From assembly GCF_023721715.1 (NCBI RefSeq), contig NZ_JAMDLG010000001.1:3793655-3857654 (forward strand): DNA of 64,000 nucleotides. Reading direction: 5' to 3'. The notes beneath the pieces are model-generated. The model made no database searches. It was not told the DNA's origin and saw only the letters and a program-made list of their open reading frames with translations. This document shows positions 26,000 to 34,639 of the stretch, one piece after another. Each line of letters begins with the position of its first letter. Position 1 is the stretch's first letter. A program made the translations under genes and the position numbers. The DNA is from Parasegetibacter sp. NRK P23. Lineage in GTDB: Bacteria; Bacteroidota; Bacteroidia; Chitinophagales; Chitinophagaceae.

Positions 26000-27247
26000 T
26001 CAGTTCTCCCTGAAATAATGAATCGTATTGGCATTGTTGTTATCGAATAGTCGGCGGCTGGATTCCAGGATTTCCTCCCTTGTTACTGAACTGTAGTGCT
26101 CCAGTTCATGTTTCATCCGGTTGGGATCGCCGAGCAGTTCGTAGAACGCGAGACTTCCCGCGCGGTTCATCACGCTCATGTCTTCAAAAGCGATCATGCT
26201 TTCGGTTTTGTTCTTCACTTTTTCCAGTTCCGCTTCGGTGATGCCTTCCTGTTTCAGTTTATCCAGTTCCTCTTCAATCGCTTTTTCGGCATCCTCCATT
26301 TTCACGCCCTGCACCAATTTGCCTGAAATCGTGAGCAGCCCTGGATCAACGGAGCCGAAATGGTAACAGTCGATGTTGCTGAAGAGTTGTTTTTCCTTCA
26401 CCAGCGATTGGAACAATCGCGATGAGCCGCCACCACTCAGAACTTCGGAGATCAGGTCCGCCGTATAATACTCACGGTGCAGCCTACCCGCCATGTGGTA
26501 AGTTCTGTAGAATGCATCCAGCGGAACATTCGACTTCAATTCCAGCCTCCGGTGTTCCTGCTGTGGTTTTTCCACCGGGAGCGCACGTACATATTTTTCT
26601 CCGGAAGGAATATCACCGAACCATTTTTCCGCCAGCGCCTTCACTTTTTCTGTGGTCACATTACCTGCGACTACCAGTATCGCGTTGATGGGACGGTAAT
26701 GCTTAAAGAAGAAGGCTTTTACATCTTCCAGCGTGGCGTTTTCGATGTGTGAAAGTTCCCGGCCGATGGTCATCCATTTGTAGGGATGTTCTTTATAGGC
26801 CAGCTCACGCATTTTATGCCACACATCGCCGTAAGGCTTGTTCAGGTAATGCTCTTTAAACTCTTCAGACACCACTTTCCGCTGTACCTCCAGGCTTTTT
26901 TTGCTGAAGGCCAGGCTCAGCATACGATCACTTTCGAGCCAGAACGCAGTTTCCAGGTTCTCGGCAGGCAACTGTATGTAGTAATTGGTGAGGTCGTTCG
27001 TGGTATAAGCATTGTTCTCGCCACCCGCCATCTGCAGGGGATCATCGTATTCCGGGATATTGATGCTGCCGCCGAACATCAGGTGTTCGAAGAGGTGGGC
27101 AAACCCGGTTTTAGCAGGATCCTCATCTTTGGCGCCAACATCGTACATCACGTTAACAACGGCCATGGGCGTGGAAAGGTCGGGGTGAACCAGCACCCTA
27201 AGCCCGTTGGCCAGGGTGAATCGGTCGAAATGAACCATATTATGCAT
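26000..27247 (-). CDS. M16-family zinc metallopeptidase, active subunit
   Basis: 415 residues with the inverted zinc motif HLFEH (His51, Glu54, His55) in GFAHLFEHLMFGGS, preceded by DVGAKDEDPAKTG. Later elements (YKEHPYKWMTIG, FFKHYRPINAILVVAGNV) fit the M16B branch. No signal peptide is visible, so it is cytosolic or periplasmic by an unrecognised route. It probably works with the inactive M16 protein encoded immediately downstream on the same strand. Start could also be the Met at residue 4. Confidence 0.94.
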   Translation of the reverse strand: MHNMVHFDRFTLANGLRVLVHPDLSTPMAVVNVMYDVGAKDEDPAKTGFAHLFEHLMFGGSINIPEYDDPLQMAGGENNAYTTNDLTNYYIQLPAENLETAFWLESDRMLSLAFSKKSLEVQRKVVSEEFKEHYLNKPYGDVWHKMRELAYKEHPYKWMTIGRELSHIENATLEDVKAFFFKHYRPINAILVVAGNVTTEKVKALAEKWFGDIPSGEKYVRALPVEKPQQEHRRLELKSNVPLDAFYRTYHMAGRLHREYYTADLISEVLSGGGSSRLFQSLVKEKQLFSNIDCYHFGSVDPGLLTISGKLVQGVKMEDAEKAIEEELDKLKQEGITEAELEKVKNKTESMIAFEDMSVMNRAGSLAFYELLGDPNRMKHELEHYSSVTREEILESSRRLFDNNNANTIHYFREN

Positions 27248-27381
27248 CTGTTGAATGAAAAATCGGGGCGGAACTTTTTACTTCCGCAATTAAACAGCAA
27301 AAGTACAAACATAGTTGTTAAAGGGATAATAATGGGCTGGCCCGATAATTGTAAATTACGGGCAGACCAAATTATACGAAC

Positions 27382-28242
27382 ATGAAACTGAATAGATTAT
27401 TGTTTGCCGCGGCCGCTCCGCTATTGTTATTTTCCTGTGTAAGCAGTAAAAAATATAAGTCGCAGGTAGCCCGCTACGAAGAATTAAGCGCCAACTACGC
27501 CAAACTTCAGGGCGATGCGAAAGCCTGTGAAGATGAAAGGGCGTCGCTCCGGCTCAGTAAAAGTCAGCTGGAAGCCGATATGGCCAACCTCAACAAGCAG
27601 ATCGATTTCCTGAAACAGAACAATACCCAGGCGCTAAAACAACTGGAAGACCTCTCCGTAATCAGCTCCCAACAAGCGGAAAGCATCAAGAAATCGATGG
27701 AAAACATCGGCGCGAAAGACGCTTATATCCAGGATCTGCAAACGTCCCTCGCCCGCAAAGACTCGCTGAACATGGCCCTGGTGATGAACCTGAAAGGCGC
27801 CATCGGCAACATCAACGACGAAGACATCAACATCAAAGTGGACAAAGGCGTGGTGTACATCGATATCTCCGATAAACTGCTCTTCAAAAGCGGCAGCTAC
27901 GATGTGACCGACCGCGCCAAAGAAGTACTGGGAAAAGTGGCGCTGGTGCTTAAAAACCAACCCAATATTGAGTTTATGGTGGAAGGCCATACCGATAATG
28001 TGCCCTTCAAACGGGGTGTACTCATCGACAACTGGGACCTGAGTGTTAAACGGGCGACTTCCGTGATCCGGTTGCTGCAGGGAGAATACGGGCTTGATCC
28101 GGCTAAAATGTCTGCTGCGGGCCGTGCGGAGTACCATCCGGTTGGGTCCAATGATTCTGCGGAAGGAAAAGCGGCGAACAGGAGGACAAGGATTGTGATA
28201 TTGCCGCAGTTGGATCAGTTTTTTAAGTTGCTTGAGAAGTAG
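27382..28242 (+). CDS. OmpA-family outer-membrane lipoprotein with coiled coil
   Basis: 286 residues. Lipobox LLLFSC (Cys19) in the N-terminal signal. A long helical heptad-like stretch (about 25-125, with SQLEADMANLNKQIDFLKQNNTQALKQLE) is followed by the OmpA C-terminal peptidoglycan-binding domain (about 160-280) with FMVEGHTDNVPFKRGVLIDNWDLSVKRATSVIRLL. This ties the outer membrane to peptidoglycan. It lacks a beta-barrel. No operon partner; the gene is divergent from the M16 genes (134-bp gap). Confidence 0.95.
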   Translation: MKLNRLLFAAAAPLLLFSCVSSKKYKSQVARYEELSANYAKLQGDAKACEDERASLRLSKSQLEADMANLNKQIDFLKQNNTQALKQLEDLSVISSQQAESIKKSMENIGAKDAYIQDLQTSLARKDSLNMALVMNLKGAIGNINDEDINIKVDKGVVYIDISDKLLFKSGSYDVTDRAKEVLGKVALVLKNQPNIEFMVEGHTDNVPFKRGVLIDNWDLSVKRATSVIRLLQGEYGLDPAKMSAAGRAEYHPVGSNDSAEGKAANRRTRIVILPQLDQFFKLLEK

Positions 28243-28256
28243 ATTTCAAGCATAGG

Positions 28257-28383
28257 TTTTTCACGCAACTGCTTTGTGCTTCGCACTGCGCAGACGCGAG
28301 GGAGAAAGGACGCAAGGCCTTGAGTAATTGCAGCCAGTTCGTTGGGTGAGATTTTTTTCTCGCAACGGCGCAAAGACGCAACG
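28257..28383 (+). repeat. Dispersed repeat, direct-orientation units
   Basis: In the 422-bp non-coding stretch after the OmpA gene. Two units are seen: tttttcacgcaactgc...aaggacgcaaggccttg (28257-28322) and ttctcgcaacggcgcaaagacgcaacg (28352-28383). Both match the units near 2.7 kb. They lack coding potential. Confidence 0.75.
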
Positions 28384-28449
28384 CCTAGAGTAGTTGGCAT
28401 GGATTAGGTTGGAAAAGAATTAGGTAGGCAAAAGTTAATTGTGCATTTT

Positions 28450-28492
28450 AAAAGCAGGCGAAGCTTTAATCCAGCTTCGCCTGCTTTTCTTT
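28450..28492. terminator. Terminator, perfect 16-bp stem
   Basis: aaaagcaggcgaagct (28450-28465) and its exact complement (28473-28488) with a 7-base loop, flanked by T on the plus side and A on the other, so it can stop transcripts from both sides: the OmpA gene on plus and, less likely, the small gene at 28665 on minus. Confidence 0.9.
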
Positions 28493-28583
28493 TACAGCGC
28501 TAATAGCTTCAAAAATTGTTCAAATTATAAAAGGCAAAAAAATGCGCCAGAAAAGGCTGCAAATAAACCGTTCAAAAAACAAA

Positions 28584-28646
28584 CAAGGCCTTGCGTCCTT
28601 GCTTCTTCGCGCCCTTTGCGAGGAATGAAACAATCGCGTGAAAAAA
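28584..28646 (-). repeat. Dispersed repeat, inverted-orientation unit
   Basis: Reads on the minus strand as ttttttcacgcgattgtttc... ending aaggacgcaaggccttg. The last 17 bases equal the end of the 28257 copy on the opposite strand, so the two units form a large imperfect inverted repeat around the terminator at 28450. Confidence 0.7.
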
Positions 28647-28664
28647 CCAATGCGTGAACCCAAC

Positions 28665-29006
28665 CTACCTTCTTTTCCCCTCCATCCGATCCACATACTC
28701 CACACTCCCCAGCCTCATTTTTAACGGAAACCTTATCGCTTTCTCCATTTTCAATTCCTGCGCGCAGAAAAACCCCCAGTGCCGCGTATGAAAATCTGCT
28801 AGTAAAGGTTTAACTACCGGCTTCGGAGCACGGGTGGAATCTGCCAGGAAAAACTTTGTGTTGAACAGGAAAACAGGGCTGGCATGATTTTTTTTCCACA
28901 AAATTTCCGTTGATCGAACCAACAATAATTCCGGCACCTTTTGGGAAAAAGACTTGAATACCAGTGTATTAAGTAAAATCAAAAAAACTATAACAACTCT
29001 TTGCAT
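28665..29006 (-). CDS. Secreted protein of unknown function
   Basis: 113 residues. MQRVVIVFLILLNTLVFKSFSQ is a good signal peptide, with a cleavage site probably after SFS-Q. The rest is basic (ending MEGKRR) with no membrane segment and a few short hydrophobic strands. No family recognised. It is divergent from rpoN (104 bp between starts). Confidence 0.6.
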   Translation of the reverse strand: MQRVVIVFLILLNTLVFKSFSQKVPELLLVRSTEILWKKNHASPVFLFNTKFFLADSTRAPKPVVKPLLADFHTRHWGFFCAQELKMEKAIRFPLKMRLGSVEYVDRMEGKRR

Positions 29007-29110
29007 GCGCTGTATCTGATTTGTTCCTACATTTACGGCAAGATTTTTGATAGAGGCCGGAAAATCCGGTAGAACAGATTCAAAGTTATAAAAATCCCAG
29101 GCCCGGAATT

Positions 29111-30598
29111 ATGTCGTTAAGTCAATCTTTACAACAGAAATTACTTCAGAAATTATCTCCTCAACAAATCCAGTTGATGAAACTGCTGCAGGTTCCCACG
29201 GCTAACCTGGAGGAGCGCATCAAAGAAGAGCTGGAAGAGAATCCTGCGTTAGAACAGGGAGAGGATATGAATGAAGACAGTTTTTCCGAAGAACAGCCCG
29301 ACGAATTTGAGGCCGGAGAAGAAGACTATGAGCCGGATGGCAGCGCGGACGAATACGAGAACATCGACATCAGTGAATATGTAGCCGATGATGACGGAGA
29401 AATTGCCGATTATAAACTGAAAGACGATAACTATCCCGAGCTGGACGACCAGCGCACGATTCCTTATAAAGTAGAAACCTCCTTCCACGAACTTCTGCTG
29501 GAACAACTCGGCATGATGAAATTGGAAGATGCGCAACGGGTGATCGCCGAACAAATCGTGGGCAGCATCGATGATGATGGCTATCTCCGGCGTGAAGTCA
29601 GTTCTATTGTGGATGACCTCGCGTTCCGCCAGAACATCTCCACAACAGAAGAAGAAGTGGAAACACTCATCAAAAGAATACAACGCTTCGATCCCGCCGG
29701 CGTTTGCGCCCGCGACCTCCGGGAATGCCTGCTCCTGCAACTGGACCGGAAAAAAGGAGAGGCCCGCTCCGTAGACCAGGCCATTGAGGTGCTCACGGAT
29801 TACTTCGATGAATTCACCAAAAAACATTACGAAAAAATACAGAAAGGGCTGAACATCAGTGATGAACAACTCAAAGAGATCATCCAGCAGATTATCCGGC
29901 TGAGTCCGAAGCCTGGCGGCAACATCGGCAGCATGAACAAAGCCGAAAGTTACGTGGTGCCCGATTTCTTCATCCACAATAATGCCGGCAAACTGGAGCT
30001 GACCCTGAACTCCCGGAACGCACCCGACCTCCGCATCAGCGAAGGGTACCGCGACATGCTCCGGGATTACGACAAAGGCGCTAAAAAAGACAAGCGCCAG
30101 AAGGAAGCCGTGATCTTCATCAAACAAAAGATCGATGCCGCCAAATGGTTCATCGATGCCATCAAACAAAGGCAACATACTCTGCTCTCCACGATGGGCA
30201 CCATCATGGATTATCAACAGGAGTTCTTCCTCACAGGCGATGAAACCACCCTCCGCCCCATGATCCTCAAAGACATCGCGGAGCGCACCGGACTCGACAT
30301 TTCCACCGTGAGCCGTGTGGCCAACAGCAAATTCGTTCAAACGGAATTCGGTACCTACCGGCTGAAGTTCTTCTTCAGCGAATCGCTCAGCACCGAAAGC
30401 GGCGAAGAGGTGTCTACCCGCGAGGTAAAAAAGATACTGAGTGATATGGTGGAAGGCGAAGACAAACGCAAGCCGCTGAGTGACGAGAAATTAACCGACC
30501 TTCTTCAGGAGAAAGGTTATAATATTGCACGCAGAACGGTGGCCAAATACAGGGAGCAACTCAATATTCCCGTAGCAAGGCTGCGCAAAGAATTGTAA
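29111..30598 (+). CDS. rpoN: RNA polymerase sigma-54 factor
   Basis: 495 residues. Region I starts LSQSLQQKLLQKLSPQQIQLMKLLQVP, rich in Leu and Gln as in all sigma-54; an acidic region II (about 40-120, GEDMNEDSFSEEQPDEFEAGEED) is followed by the core-binding domain and the RpoN box ARRTVAKYRE near the C-terminus. It directs transcription from -24/-12 promoters and needs AAA+ activators, none of which is in the window. The next gene starts directly at the base after its stop. Confidence 0.98.
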   Translation: MSLSQSLQQKLLQKLSPQQIQLMKLLQVPTANLEERIKEELEENPALEQGEDMNEDSFSEEQPDEFEAGEEDYEPDGSADEYENIDISEYVADDDGEIADYKLKDDNYPELDDQRTIPYKVETSFHELLLEQLGMMKLEDAQRVIAEQIVGSIDDDGYLRREVSSIVDDLAFRQNISTTEEEVETLIKRIQRFDPAGVCARDLRECLLLQLDRKKGEARSVDQAIEVLTDYFDEFTKKHYEKIQKGLNISDEQLKEIIQQIIRLSPKPGGNIGSMNKAESYVVPDFFIHNNAGKLELTLNSRNAPDLRISEGYRDMLRDYDKGAKKDKRQKEAVIFIKQKIDAAKWFIDAIKQRQHTLLSTMGTIMDYQQEFFLTGDETTLRPMILKDIAERTGLDISTVSRVANSKFVQTEFGTYRLKFFFSESLSTESGEEVSTREVKKILSDMVEGEDKRKPLSDEKLTDLLQEKGYNIARRTVAKYREQLNIPVARLRKEL

Positions 30599-31246
30599 AT
30601 GCAGGCCGAACAAACTTTCAAGCCGAATATCATCGTAAGGGCACTGGCGCAACTGGTGTCCTATGTTTTTCACCCGCTGTTCATTCCTTTATATGTAACA
30701 GCATTCATCGTTTATCAATACCCGTATTTTTTTGCGGGATTTGATAACAGGGGGCACATCAAAGTATTGATGTCGGTATTCATCAACCTCTGTTTTTTCC
30801 CGGCGTTGGTGGTGTTCCTGTTGTGGCGGCTGAAGTTTGCTTCTTCTATTATGCTGCGCACGCAGAAAGAGCGCATCATTCCTTTTGCAGCCAGCCTGGT
30901 CTTCTATTTCTGGGCTTGGTATGTTTTTCGCGAGCAACCACAAATGCCGCGCATGTTCGTGCAGTTCCTTTTTGGGGCCTTCCTCGGCGTATCGGGCGCG
31001 TGGATGGCGAACATATTCATTAAGATCAGTATGCACACGACTGCCATGGGCGGTATGGCGGCTTACATGTTGCTGCTCGCATTCAATGGCGACATTGCCA
31101 TGGGCGGTTATCTTTCCATCGCCTTGCTCATCTCCGGGTTGGTAGGTACGGCGCGTATGCTGGTTTCGGACCATACCAACATCGAAGTGTATTCAGGCTT
31201 CGCGATAGGCGCGCTGGCACAGTTGATCGCTGCCTGGTTAGCCTAG
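30599..31246 (+). CDS. PAP2-superfamily-like membrane protein with degenerate phosphatase motifs
   Basis: 215 residues with about six hydrophobic segments. Where PAP2 phosphatases have KxxxxxxRP, PSGH and SRxxxxxHxxxD, this protein has RTQKERIIPF, SMHTTAMGG and ARMLVSDHTNIEVYSGF. The last (Arg, then His after five residues, then Glu) keeps part of motif 3, but motif 2 lacks the usual Ser-Gly-His, so activity is doubtful. Probably handles or senses lipid phosphates in the inner membrane. The ATG follows the rpoN stop with no gap (TAA-ATG), so it is co-translated with rpoN. Its 3' end overlaps the convergent sugar-isomerase-like gene by 9 bp. Confidence 0.75.
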   Translation: MQAEQTFKPNIIVRALAQLVSYVFHPLFIPLYVTAFIVYQYPYFFAGFDNRGHIKVLMSVFINLCFFPALVVFLLWRLKFASSIMLRTQKERIIPFAASLVFYFWAWYVFREQPQMPRMFVQFLFGAFLGVSGAWMANIFIKISMHTTAMGGMAAYMLLLAFNGDIAMGGYLSIALLISGLVGTARMLVSDHTNIEVYSGFAIGALAQLIAAWLA

Positions 31247-32122
31247 CTTCAGCGTTTTAATGTAATCGTAACTTTTTTTGATGCTGGCGAAAGCTTCCAT
31301 ATCAAAGTTTTCCTGCTCCACGTAGAAGTGCTTTAGTCCCGAAGTGGAAGCGTGTTTGAAAATGGCTTTGTAGTCAATGGAGCCTGAACCTACTTCTGTA
31401 TTTTTTGTGGGAACTTCTCTGTGCATGTCTTTTACGTGCCACATGGCGAACCTGCCTTTGTATTGTTTAAAGAGATCGATCGGGTCCTTTTTAGCCACTA
31501 CGGCCCAGTATATATCCAGTTCGAAATCCACCAGGTCCGGGGAGGTGTTTTTGAGGAGATAATCCAACCCGAAAGCGTCGCCAACGGGGGCGAATTCAAA
31601 ATCGTGGTTGTGGTAAGCGACTTTTATTCCTGCTTTTTTTGAAATTTCCGCGGCCTCATTCAGCTTTTCAGCCATTGCCTTATATACTTCCGGCGTACGG
31701 AATTGGTCCGGGATCCAGGGCACGGTGGTGTATTCCTGTCCAAGTGTGGCGGCTGCTTCGGCGATCTGTTTCCATTCATCTGAAGAGCCGTTTTGAAAGA
31801 GGTATTTTTCGGGCAGGTAGTGACCGCTGGTGGTTTTCAGACCGGCGTTTTTTATGAGCGCTGAAAATTCAGCAGGTGTTTTTCCGAAGAAAGTATTACC
31901 TGGTTCCCATCCAAACGTTTCAACATCAGTATACCCGGCTGCAGCAATCTTATCCAGTGTACCTTTCAGGTCCTTCCCCACAAAATCGCGCAAGGTATAC
32001 AGTTGGATACCACAGGGCTTTTCAGCGGATGAATTGGCGGCAGAAGTCATGCAGGAAGGAGCGAGCATTGCACCACCGGCAAGGAGAACCGATTGTTGAA
32101 GAAAGCTGCGGCGCGAAGTCAT
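31238..32122 (-). CDS. TIM-barrel sugar phosphate isomerase/epimerase, Tat-exported
   Basis: 294 residues from the ATG at 32122. The N-terminus TSRRSFLQQSVLLAGGAMLA is a twin-arginine signal (SRRxFL), so the folded protein is exported. The barrel shows GIQLYTLRDFVGKDLKGTLDKIAAAGYTDVETF, KKAGIKVAYHNHDFEF and FELDIYWAVVAKKDPIDLFKQYKGRFAMWHVKD (metal-site Glu/Asp/His), as in AP-endonuclease-2-type xylose isomerase-like enzymes. Substrate unknown. An alternative GTG start at 32191 would overlap the divergent ArsC-like gene. Confidence 0.92.
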   Translation of the reverse strand: MTSRRSFLQQSVLLAGGAMLAPSCMTSAANSSAEKPCGIQLYTLRDFVGKDLKGTLDKIAAAGYTDVETFGWEPGNTFFGKTPAEFSALIKNAGLKTTSGHYLPEKYLFQNGSSDEWKQIAEAAATLGQEYTTVPWIPDQFRTPEVYKAMAEKLNEAAEISKKAGIKVAYHNHDFEFAPVGDAFGLDYLLKNTSPDLVDFELDIYWAVVAKKDPIDLFKQYKGRFAMWHVKDMHREVPTKNTEVGSGSIDYKAIFKHASTSGLKHFYVEQENFDMEAFASIKKSYDYIKTLKLG

Positions 32123-32173
32123 AATTACAGATTTAAGGGATACAAGATACTGAAAAACGATTAGTTTCGCCGG

Positions 32174-32533
32174 ATGAAGAAGATGTACCACCTTGCCACC
32201 TGCGATACCTGCCAGCGTATCATTGAAGAAACAGGTGTCGCTGATAAAAAGATCGTTTTACAAAACATCAAGGTTGAAAAAATTACGCCGGAACAACTGG
32301 ATGCCATAAAGGAAATGGCCGGCTCTTACGAGGCGCTTTTCAGCAGAAGGGCCACGAAATACAAGGAGATGGGATTGAAGGACAAGCCACTCACTGAAAA
32401 GGATTACCGCAAACTTATCCTTGAAGAATATACTTTTCTGAAACGTCCGGTTACCATTCTCGGTAAGGAGATTTTCATCGGGAACGATAAAAAAACAGTG
32501 GCCGCTTTGAAAGATGCGGTGGCTAAGTTGTAA
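32174..32533 (+). CDS. ArsC/Spx-family thioredoxin-fold protein
   Basis: 119 residues. The N-terminal MYHLATCDTCQRII has the redox pair Cys10-Cys13. The rest (ALFSRRATKYKEMGLKDKPLTEKDYRKLILEEYTFLKRPVTILGKEIFIGND) matches the ArsC/Spx/YffB family. Typical E. coli-type ArsC has a single N-terminal Cys plus three Arg; here a CxxC pair is seen, so arsenate reduction is not assured. No other ars genes nearby. Confidence 0.9.
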   Translation: MKKMYHLATCDTCQRIIEETGVADKKIVLQNIKVEKITPEQLDAIKEMAGSYEALFSRRATKYKEMGLKDKPLTEKDYRKLILEEYTFLKRPVTILGKEIFIGNDKKTVAALKDAVAKL

Positions 32534-33046
32534 TCATTTGTTTTTCTGGTCCCTGAAAAAATGAATCATTTCCGAATAGCTCATTTTACGGGCCATCGCG
32601 GTAACCACCTGGGCTATGCGCTTTGTTTTGGTGGGTTCAGTTTTGGCGCTGAGTACCCATTTTAAAAAATAGTTGCGATGTGAATTTGCGATGCCTGTAT
32701 TGAAGTAATCGGTGGCACCGGGTTCATCGGCCAGGCACTCCATCAGTTCAGGACAGGAAAGCGCGGGCGGAACATCCTTGTGCAGGTCAACCTGTACGGT
32801 GGCGCCTTTTCTTTTACCGATGGCTTTACGGATCTCCGCGTTCAGGGGCATGATAAAGTTCCCGTTCCCCATGGGTAGGAGGCATATCCCTTTGAACTGC
32901 CACTGATCCAGCTTTCCCTTTACGTAAAATGATTTTTTGTTGCCCGGGAAAATTTCCTGCGCAACATCGGCGGGGATTTCGATATAGGTCCACCCGGTTT
33001 TTTCGCCCTGTTCTTCGAAACGTTGTATGGTTGCCTTAAAAGCCAT
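32534..33046 (-). CDS. DUF1905 / YdeI-OmpD-associated family protein
   Basis: 170 residues in two parts: an N-terminal DUF1905 barrel (GWTYIEIPADVAQEIFPGNKKSFYVKGKLDQWQFKGICLLPMGNGNFIMPLNAEIRKAIGKRKGATVQVDL) and a C-terminal 'bacteriocin-protection, YdeI or OmpD-associated' helical part (RNYFLKWVLSAKTEPTKTKRIAQVVTAMARKMSY). Reported roles in the family are poorly defined. Its stop directly abuts the stop of the convergent ArsC-like gene. Confidence 0.92.
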   Translation of the reverse strand: MAFKATIQRFEEQGEKTGWTYIEIPADVAQEIFPGNKKSFYVKGKLDQWQFKGICLLPMGNGNFIMPLNAEIRKAIGKRKGATVQVDLHKDVPPALSCPELMECLADEPGATDYFNTGIANSHRNYFLKWVLSAKTEPTKTKRIAQVVTAMARKMSYSEMIHFFRDQKNK

Positions 33047-33108
33047 GTGCGAAAGTTATATTGTTTTTCGGGCAGAATGAATAATTTTAGCCCTATTTTC
33101 CTGCATAT

Positions 33109-33900
33109 ATGTTTGAATTTCACAAGGACCGGAAGCAATATTTTGATATCCAGGTAGAGAATGCGCGGCAATACGTGCTTCCTTTTATAGAGGCGAAGTT
33201 CCCTATCAAACCCGGGATGCGCGTGCTGGAAATAGGCTGCGGCGAAGCCGGTGTGCTGAAAGCTTTTATTGACCGTGGCTGCATTGGTGTGGGCGTGGAG
33301 TTTGACGCACCGCGTATTGAGAACGCGAAAATCTGGCTGGCACCCGAAGTGGCGGATGGCCGCATCCGTTTTGTGACCAAAGATATTTACAAGGCCGATG
33401 TTGAGCAGGATCTCCATGGGGCCTTCGATATCATTGTACTGAAAGATGTGATTGAACATATTTTCGACCAGGAGAAACTCATAGCCTGGATGAAGACCTT
33501 CCTCACCCCGGGTGGTGTGATCTTTTTCGGGTTCCCGCCCTGGATGATGCCCTTCGGCGGACACCAGCAGATTTGCCGGAACAAATGGCTCTCTAAATTA
33601 CCGTGGTACCATCTTTTGCCCCGACCGCTTTACAAAGGTTTGCTGAAAGCTTTTGGAGAAGATACACGCGGGCTGCTGGAAATTTACGATACGAGTATTA
33701 CGATAGAACAATTCGAGCGGATAACGAAGAAAACCGGGTATGAAATCGTGCACAAACTGCATTACTTCATTAACCCGATCTACCAATGGAAGTTCGGCTG
33801 GAAACCGCGTGTGCAAAATCGTTTAGTGAGCAGGATACCCTGGTTCAGAAATTTTGTGACCACTTGTGTATTCTACCTTATTAAAGACAAAACTACTTAG
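33109..33900 (+). CDS. Class I SAM-dependent methyltransferase
   Basis: 263 residues. SAM-binding motif I is VLEIGCGEAGVLKAFIDRG; an acidic post-motif VGVEFDAPRIENA and motif IV FDIIVLKDVIEHIFD follow, as in small-molecule or lipid methyltransferases of the Methyltransf_11/UbiE group. The C-terminal half is longer than needed for the core and has hydrophobic patches (PWYHLLPRPLYKGLLKAF). Substrate not recognisable. The 3' end overlaps the convergent DUF4136 lipoprotein by 8 bp. Confidence 0.9.
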   Translation: MFEFHKDRKQYFDIQVENARQYVLPFIEAKFPIKPGMRVLEIGCGEAGVLKAFIDRGCIGVGVEFDAPRIENAKIWLAPEVADGRIRFVTKDIYKADVEQDLHGAFDIIVLKDVIEHIFDQEKLIAWMKTFLTPGGVIFFGFPPWMMPFGGHQQICRNKWLSKLPWYHLLPRPLYKGLLKAFGEDTRGLLEIYDTSITIEQFERITKKTGYEIVHKLHYFINPIYQWKFGWKPRVQNRLVSRIPWFRNFVTTCVFYLIKDKTT

Positions 33901-34429
33901 CAGGAACGTCTTTCAACAACAGATTAACCCCTGTAGCGATGGCTTTCTCCACGCGCTCATCTCTGCCGGGAATGATTTCGCGGGCCACGCCATCCCATAC
34001 GCGTTGGTTGGTCTTACGGTCAACAAGATCAACGGTAACAGTTCCTTGCCTATATGTTCCAACAGGTACTTCTTCTGATTTCCAGGAATAGTTCCGCTGC
34101 CCGATATACCTTGGGGCATCCGTACGGAAATCCGTTTGACGCGTCTGTGTTTTTTCTTCCACCACGATCCCGATATTGATGAGGAGATCAGGATTATCGT
34201 TGGTCCTGGTATATCCTTTTGCTTTCATTTCCTGTTCTATGGCGTATTCCATAGATTTTGTACGGGAAGAGAATTTGGTGGAAAGCGTATCACCGGAGGC
34301 ATCTAATTGGTAGAAGTCGAAGGTTTTGTACCGGGAAAAATCGGCGCCGGGTGCAAGTTGCGAACTTATCCTTGGTGAGGGGGAACATTGACAGAATATG
34401 CAGCAGATGGCAAAAAGAAGTTGTTTCAT
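33893..34429 (-). CDS. DUF4136-type lipoprotein
   Basis: 178 residues. Short lipoprotein signal with several Cys (MKQLLFAICCIFCQC); Cys15 fits best as lipobox FCQC. The domain has GADFSRYKTFDFY, KGYTRTNDNPDLLINIGIVVEEKTQT and VTVDLVDRKTNQRVWDGVAREIIPG, typical of DUF4136. Function unknown; probably an outer-membrane lipoprotein. A relative is encoded at 11720. Confidence 0.92.
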   Translation of the reverse strand: MKQLLFAICCIFCQCSPSPRISSQLAPGADFSRYKTFDFYQLDASGDTLSTKFSSRTKSMEYAIEQEMKAKGYTRTNDNPDLLINIGIVVEEKTQTRQTDFRTDAPRYIGQRNYSWKSEEVPVGTYRQGTVTVDLVDRKTNQRVWDGVAREIIPGRDERVEKAIATGVNLLLKDVPAK

Positions 34430-34466
34430 AGTGCTGTTTTAAGGTCAGTTGATAACGTATACGCAC

Positions 34467-34494
34467 AAAAAAGGTTGAGCCTTCCGGCCCAACC
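34467..34494 (-). terminator. Terminator downstream of recA
   Basis: On the minus strand, ggttgggcc-ggaa-ggctcaacc (one mismatch in a 9-bp stem) is followed by TTTTTT. It lies about 145 bp past the recA stop, leaving a GC-rich untranslated tail in which I see no gene. Confidence 0.75.
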
Positions 34495-34639
34495 CTTCGT
34501 TTACTTACTAACCCGGCCACACCGGTAAAAACCGGCAGTGGAGTATCTTTAAGTTATTTCAAGCCGCCGTTCCAAAGACCGGAACCAATCAGTGGACTAC
34601 CGGGGCTATCCTTATAACCCAGGGCCCGGCGGCAACATC

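Noticed and set aside
29249..30340. 363-residue minus-strand ORF
   Set aside because: Antisense to rpoN; the acidic rpoN region gives a Phe/Val-rich mirror product typical of shadow ORFs in this GC range.
32123..32191. Longer GTG-started form of the TIM-barrel protein
   Set aside because: It would overlap the divergent ArsC-like gene and put 23 residues before an otherwise complete Tat signal.
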